Assembly (NCBI RefSeq): GCF_006716745.1
Contig: NZ_VFPP01000001.1
Location: forward strand, 2,542,001-2,606,000
DNA length: 64,000 nt
Direction of reading: 5' to 3'
DNA from: Saccharothrix saharensis
GTDB taxonomy: Bacteria > Actinomycetota > Actinomycetes > Mycobacteriales > Pseudonocardiaceae
The position numbers were made by a program, and so were the translations under genes. The notes beneath the pieces were generated by a model. It was not told the origin of the DNA and made no database searches. It saw only the letters and a program-made list of their open reading frames with translations. Every line of letters starts with the position of its first letter. Within the stretch, counting starts at the first letter, position 1. Of the stretch, positions 60,538-64,000 are shown piece by piece.

Positions 60538-60541
<4 letters not shown>
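59231..60541 (-). CDS. mak: Maltokinase
   Basis: 436 residues, also known as Pep2. Phosphorylates maltose with ATP to maltose-1-phosphate, the GlgE donor. N-terminal cap ([25 protein letters not shown]) and kinase-like core with [23 protein letters not shown] (ATP-binding lysine), catalytic [15 protein letters not shown] (Asp) and metal-binding [14 protein letters not shown] (DFEGEP motif of maltokinases). C-terminal [25 protein letters not shown] is a family signature. Overlaps treS and glgB by 4 bases. In some actinobacteria Mak is fused to TreS; here it is separate. Confidence 0.93.

Positions 60542-64000
<3,459 letters not shown>

Overview
This is a 64 kb stretch of very GC-rich, gene-dense actinobacterial chromosome. 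Third-codon positions are almost all G or C, GTG starts are common, and neighbouring genes often overlap by 4 bases. Gene content (GlgE-TreS-maltokinase-GlgB operon, NarL/DesK two-component pairs, SigE-family sigma factor, CGNR and MmyB-type regulators, secreted xylanase, pectate lyase and CBM2 proteins) fits a soil, plant-litter-degrading member of the Pseudonocardiales such as Saccharothrix, Lentzea or Actinosynnema. The genus is inference. No rRNA, tRNA, CRISPR array, transposase or phage gene was recognised.

Layout. 1-11 kb: the end of an ABC-2 exporter locus, a GT1 glycosyltransferase, two two-component systems each divergent from a secreted serine hydrolase, an S4 RNA-binding protein and a TPR protein. 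11-14.5 kb: an AT-richer promoter region, an acyl-CoA dehydrogenase-like enzyme, and an EamA exporter divergent from a CGNR regulator around an inverted repeat. 14.5-26.1 kb, the most interesting part: one tightly overlapping operon preceded by a Zur-like box (TGATAATGATTACCA). It encodes an ATP-grasp ligase, a DUF364 'heavy-metal chelation' protein, a cysteine-synthase-like PLP enzyme, a dipeptide-epimerase-like enolase, an MFS exporter, a methyltransferase, a complete Opp/Dpp/Nik-type ABC importer and a GNAT. I read it as a candidate zinc-responsive small metallophore system (make, export, recapture) not matching a cluster I know.

26-33 kb: NmrA reductase, SigE-family sigma with a membrane partner, and a four-gene kinase/regulator/ABC operon. 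33-39.8 kb: a repeat-rich gap, a methyltransferase and TetR gene sharing two tandem 18-bp palindromes, an aldo/keto reductase divergent from a frameshifted MmyB-type regulator, and an LLM/SDR/VOC operon under a GntR regulator. 39.8-48.8 kb: two tandem paralogous secreted hydrolases, a YtrA-type regulator with an ABC exporter, a PL9 pectate lyase, a drug exporter, a decayed region and an EF-G-binding (FBP) zinc-finger protein.

48.8-57.4 kb: a TetR gene, then a DUF4956 / VTC polyphosphate-polymerase-like / cellulose-binding CotH kinase operon preceded by CGAAAGTTTCG sites, a GH11 xylanase, a frame-disrupted membrane-anchored sugar-binding protein and an MFS exporter. 57.4-64 kb: the glgE-treS-mak-glgB operon, which turns trehalose into alpha-glucan through maltose-1-phosphate; glgE runs off the window.
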